From Monarcha castaneiventris obscurior (lineage: Eukaryota; Chordata; Aves; Passeriformes; Monarchidae): a stretch of 64,000 nucleotides of DNA. The position numbers were made by a program, and so were the translations under genes. This document shows positions 62,031 through 64,000 of this stretch, in pieces. Each line of letters starts with the position of its first letter. Positions within the stretch are counted from its first letter, which is position 1. Where the stretch lies: contig JAMPIT010000059.1 in assembly GCA_026261815.1 (NCBI GenBank), positions 20,570,001 through 20,634,000 on the forward strand, in the 5' to 3' direction. The notes below the pieces were generated by a model, which searched no databases, was not told the DNA's origin, and was given only the letters and a program-made list of their open reading frames with translations.

Positions 62031-62799
62031 TCTGTGATCAAAGAAATTAGCAGGGCTTAATTTAACAGGTATCAACATAGATGAAAAATGTTCCCTAACT
62101 GAAACTGTGCCCACAGAGTTGTCTGCCTCTACTTTTATTTTAATCTTTGCTCCTACATGTATAGGTAACTACATGTGAAAAAATTTTGATGATGATGGGT
62201 AAAAATTAAAAGAATTTTAGTATCATTCAATTTTGTTTTTCTCTCTCTAGTGTAGTAATAACAATAAAAGGTTTATCTTTTACTTTACTGACAATTATTA
62301 ATTCATTCAAACTTATAAACATAAATCTATATGATTGACATGTACTAAACACAAAAATATCTTTTTTTAAATTTGTCAAATAGGAAAATTGAGATTTTGG
62401 GTTAGTTTTAAGAGGTATGTGGTATATTAATTAATAAATTACCTTTTGCTAATAAACAATTTTTGTCATATTCAGTGGGGTAGGAGTTCCAATTCATTAG
62501 TTTTCTACTAGCTATTTAAAGAGTTGTATGAGAAAACACTGTTATTTTGGCAATGTACCTTTGGGTCAGGAATGTTATATAATTTAGATTAATTATTTAA
62601 TAGTATAATTAATGTAATAAATATTGTTTTAATTTCTTCATATTATCAAGCAGGTTGGTTGTATAGCAGCATCTGGAGTTGTGTTTTATATATATATATA
62701 TATCTATGACACAAACAACAGAAAACGACTTAGGTCCACCTTCCCTTAAGAGAAAGGTTATCCCCAGCCTTTGCTCTTGCTTGAACAAGCTAATCCTGA
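62031..62799. other. AT-rich intron end before the 168-bp exon
   Basis: No repeat beyond a (TA)n microsatellite at 62686-62703. No alternative exon recognised. Confidence 0.6.
62686..62703. repeat. (TA)n microsatellite
   Basis: About nine TA units, some 130 bp upstream of the 168-bp exon. Confidence 0.93.
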
Positions 62800-62835
62800 T
62801 CTTTTGTTTGTTTTTTTGTTTTCTTTCCTTCACAG
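62800..62835 (+). other. Polypyrimidine tract and splice acceptor of the 168-bp exon
   Basis: A long T-rich tract (about 62800-62830) leads to TTCCTTCACAG at 62825-62835. The exon starts with GA, completing the glycine codon split at 4449. This is a strong acceptor by eye. Confidence 0.95.
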
Positions 62836-63003
62836 GAGTCATCAGGACTGCCTTGCACAACATGGACAGGGAAGCCAGAGAGCATTATTCCGTTGTCATT
62901 CAAGCCAAAGATATGGCTGGGCAGGTCGGAGGGCTGTCAGGGTCAACAACTGTAAATATCACACTCACAGATGTCAACGACAACCCACCCAGGTTTCCTC
63001 AGA
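62836..63003 (+). CDS. CDH18: Cadherin type II exon (168 bp), rest of EC2 to the EC2-EC3 linker; probably CDH18
   Basis: This internal exon holds 55 complete codons plus split codons at both ends (phase 1 both sides). It is bounded by AG (62834-62835) and GTATGT (63004-63009). The peptide runs [39 protein letters not shown] and [16 protein letters not shown]. It contains the calcium-binding DRE motif and the DVNDNPP linker motif that joins EC2 to EC3. NIT is a potential N-glycosylation site. The exon length of 168 bp is the conserved one following the 120-bp exon in type II cadherins. Residues such as [14 protein letters not shown] and [12 protein letters not shown] fit CDH18 better than my recollection of CDH6, 10, 12 or 20. 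CDH18 is a mainly neural adhesion protein. Type II cadherin is essentially certain; the paralog is probable. No stop or frameshift is present. Confidence 0.95.
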
Positions 63004-64000
63004 GTATGTACAATTTCGACATATAACTGATTTGAAAATCACGCTGATTTTCAGTGAAGTAAGAAACAATCAGTGAAATCCATTTAGCAGTCAGATTCAT
63101 GAGGAGAAGGCAGCTTGAAAGCATTTGGATTCACCAATATTTTTTAATTTTTCAGTATTTGCAGATAAAGCACAGAGATGGCATAGCTAAAGTACTGCAA
63201 CCAGTAAAGATTTCTTTCAGTTAACCACTGAATAATATTGAGATGGGTTACAAAGGTATACTGTTCTCACATGTGGGTTATTCTCCAGTCCTTGTTAAAT
63301 GCATATTTCAATAACTCTGTGATTTTGATCCCACGAGGGAATTATGATGTTCCTATGGCAGATAAAAGCAAAAGCAATGTGTTAAAATATTTAATCCAAC
63401 ATGCCTTCGGCTGCTTCCATATGGATTTATCAAATTTTTTTCTTCTGTTTCTTTCTCTGTAACCAACTAAACTTTTAAGATCAATTATTGTACTTCAGAT
63501 GATCAAAATCTAAGATGTTTCTCACTATTGTTGAGCAATGGTGGAATCTGACTTTATCACAGATAAATGAATTGTTGATGTTGATTTCAAACAATATCAT
63601 CACATGCTTACATGGAGAGTAAATACCAGAATAGAATATCTTAATGTGACTGCTAATAGGAAGTTAATTTCTATCCAGCTCATTGGGTGCACATTGATCT
63701 GACAGAGTAGCTGGGATCTTGTAGGAATTCTGAATTCAGTCAACAATTTATTTAAAAAATCTTATGGAATGTAAAAGCATTTTCACTGCATATTGGCTCA
63801 AGGCCAACAAGAACGTTGTAATCTGCTCTCAGACATTGCGTGAGCTGTTGTAGAACATAATGGACTGGTAGCTATAGGTACATCCACCAGGAAATGCATT
63901 AAGCTGCTTGACTGAGAAGATTTATAAACAATAGTAGAGATCACAAGGCTCCAGGGAAAAACAAAGCTCCCTGGCAATACACATTATATAAAATCTGGCC
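63004..64000 (+). other. CDH18: Start of the next cadherin intron, truncated by the window
   Basis: Begins with the donor GTATGT after CCTCAGA. AT-rich sequence follows with no recognised repeat. The next expected exon (about 188 bp, encoding the start of EC3) is not in the window. Confidence 0.85.

Larger units (their letters stand above)
4450..62835 (+). other. CDH18: 58.4-kb cadherin intron (phase 1)
   Basis: The intron runs from GTGGGT to TTCACAG and separates the two EC2 exons. It is AT-rich and carries CR1 LINE pieces, LTRs, microsatellites and a few GC-elevated blocks listed separately. No internal exon or nested gene could be supported: the open frames inside are short, lack family motifs, or are CR1 remnants. 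Very long introns are usual for neuronal type II cadherin genes. Confidence 0.9.

Noticed and set aside
62679..63026. Open frame with an upstream ATG before the 168-bp exon
   Set aside because: The upstream part translates a TA microsatellite and the polypyrimidine tract. The exon begins at 62836 after CACAG, and the end passes the GTATGT donor.

Overview
The window is vertebrate nuclear DNA, almost certainly from a bird. It holds two exons of a classical type II cadherin, most likely CDH18 (cadherin-18), on the + strand. One very large intron separates them, and parts of two further introns flank them. The bird assignment rests on the repeats: many CR1 LINE fragments in both orientations, several ending in the CR1 3'-terminal ATTCTATG-like octamers, plus endogenous-retrovirus LTRs of types familiar from avian genomes. 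The species cannot be named from the sequence.

Gene layout: positions 1-4329 are the 3' part of an upstream intron. Positions 4330-4449 are a 120-bp exon. Positions 4450-62835 are a 58,386-bp intron with a GT donor and an AG acceptor. Positions 62836-63003 are a 168-bp exon. Positions 63004-64000 begin the next intron. The exons are the successive 120-bp and 168-bp exons typical of type II cadherins. Both have 1-1 phase, and together they encode most of extracellular cadherin repeat 2 (EC2), from the calcium-binding DADD segment to the DVNDNPP linker before EC3. No other exon of this gene and no other protein gene can be supported.

Intron layout: 6.7-8.0 kb is a GC-elevated, repeat-like block. 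A CR1 fragment lies near 10.7 kb. Two copies of an unrecognised 101-bp sequence (12.4 and 14.9 kb) flank a minus-oriented LTR (12.6-13.2 kb). 15.8-16.0 kb is a GC-rich block. 21.6-24.6 kb is a long minus-strand CR1 keeping remains of ORF1, the endonuclease and the 3' end but lacking most of the reverse transcriptase. More CR1 pieces lie at 27.2, 29.4-29.9, 34.7, 35.4, 41.3, 42.7, 43.5 and 61.8 kb. A miniature LTR lies at 35.3 kb, a tandem-repeat LTR-like block at 44.5 kb, and a solo LTR with clean ends and a 4-bp target duplication at 59.86-60.27 kb. The interval from about 45.6 to 58.9 kb is conspicuously poor in recognisable transposons.

No CRISPR array, operon, tRNA, rRNA or new defence-like system is visible. 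The most checkable unusual items are the 101-bp duplicated unit, the solo LTR with its perfect inverted ends, the internally deleted LTR, the gutted CR1 and the mixed-orientation CR1 composite. Repeat names come from pattern recognition, with no database search; boundaries marked approximate may be off by tens of bases.
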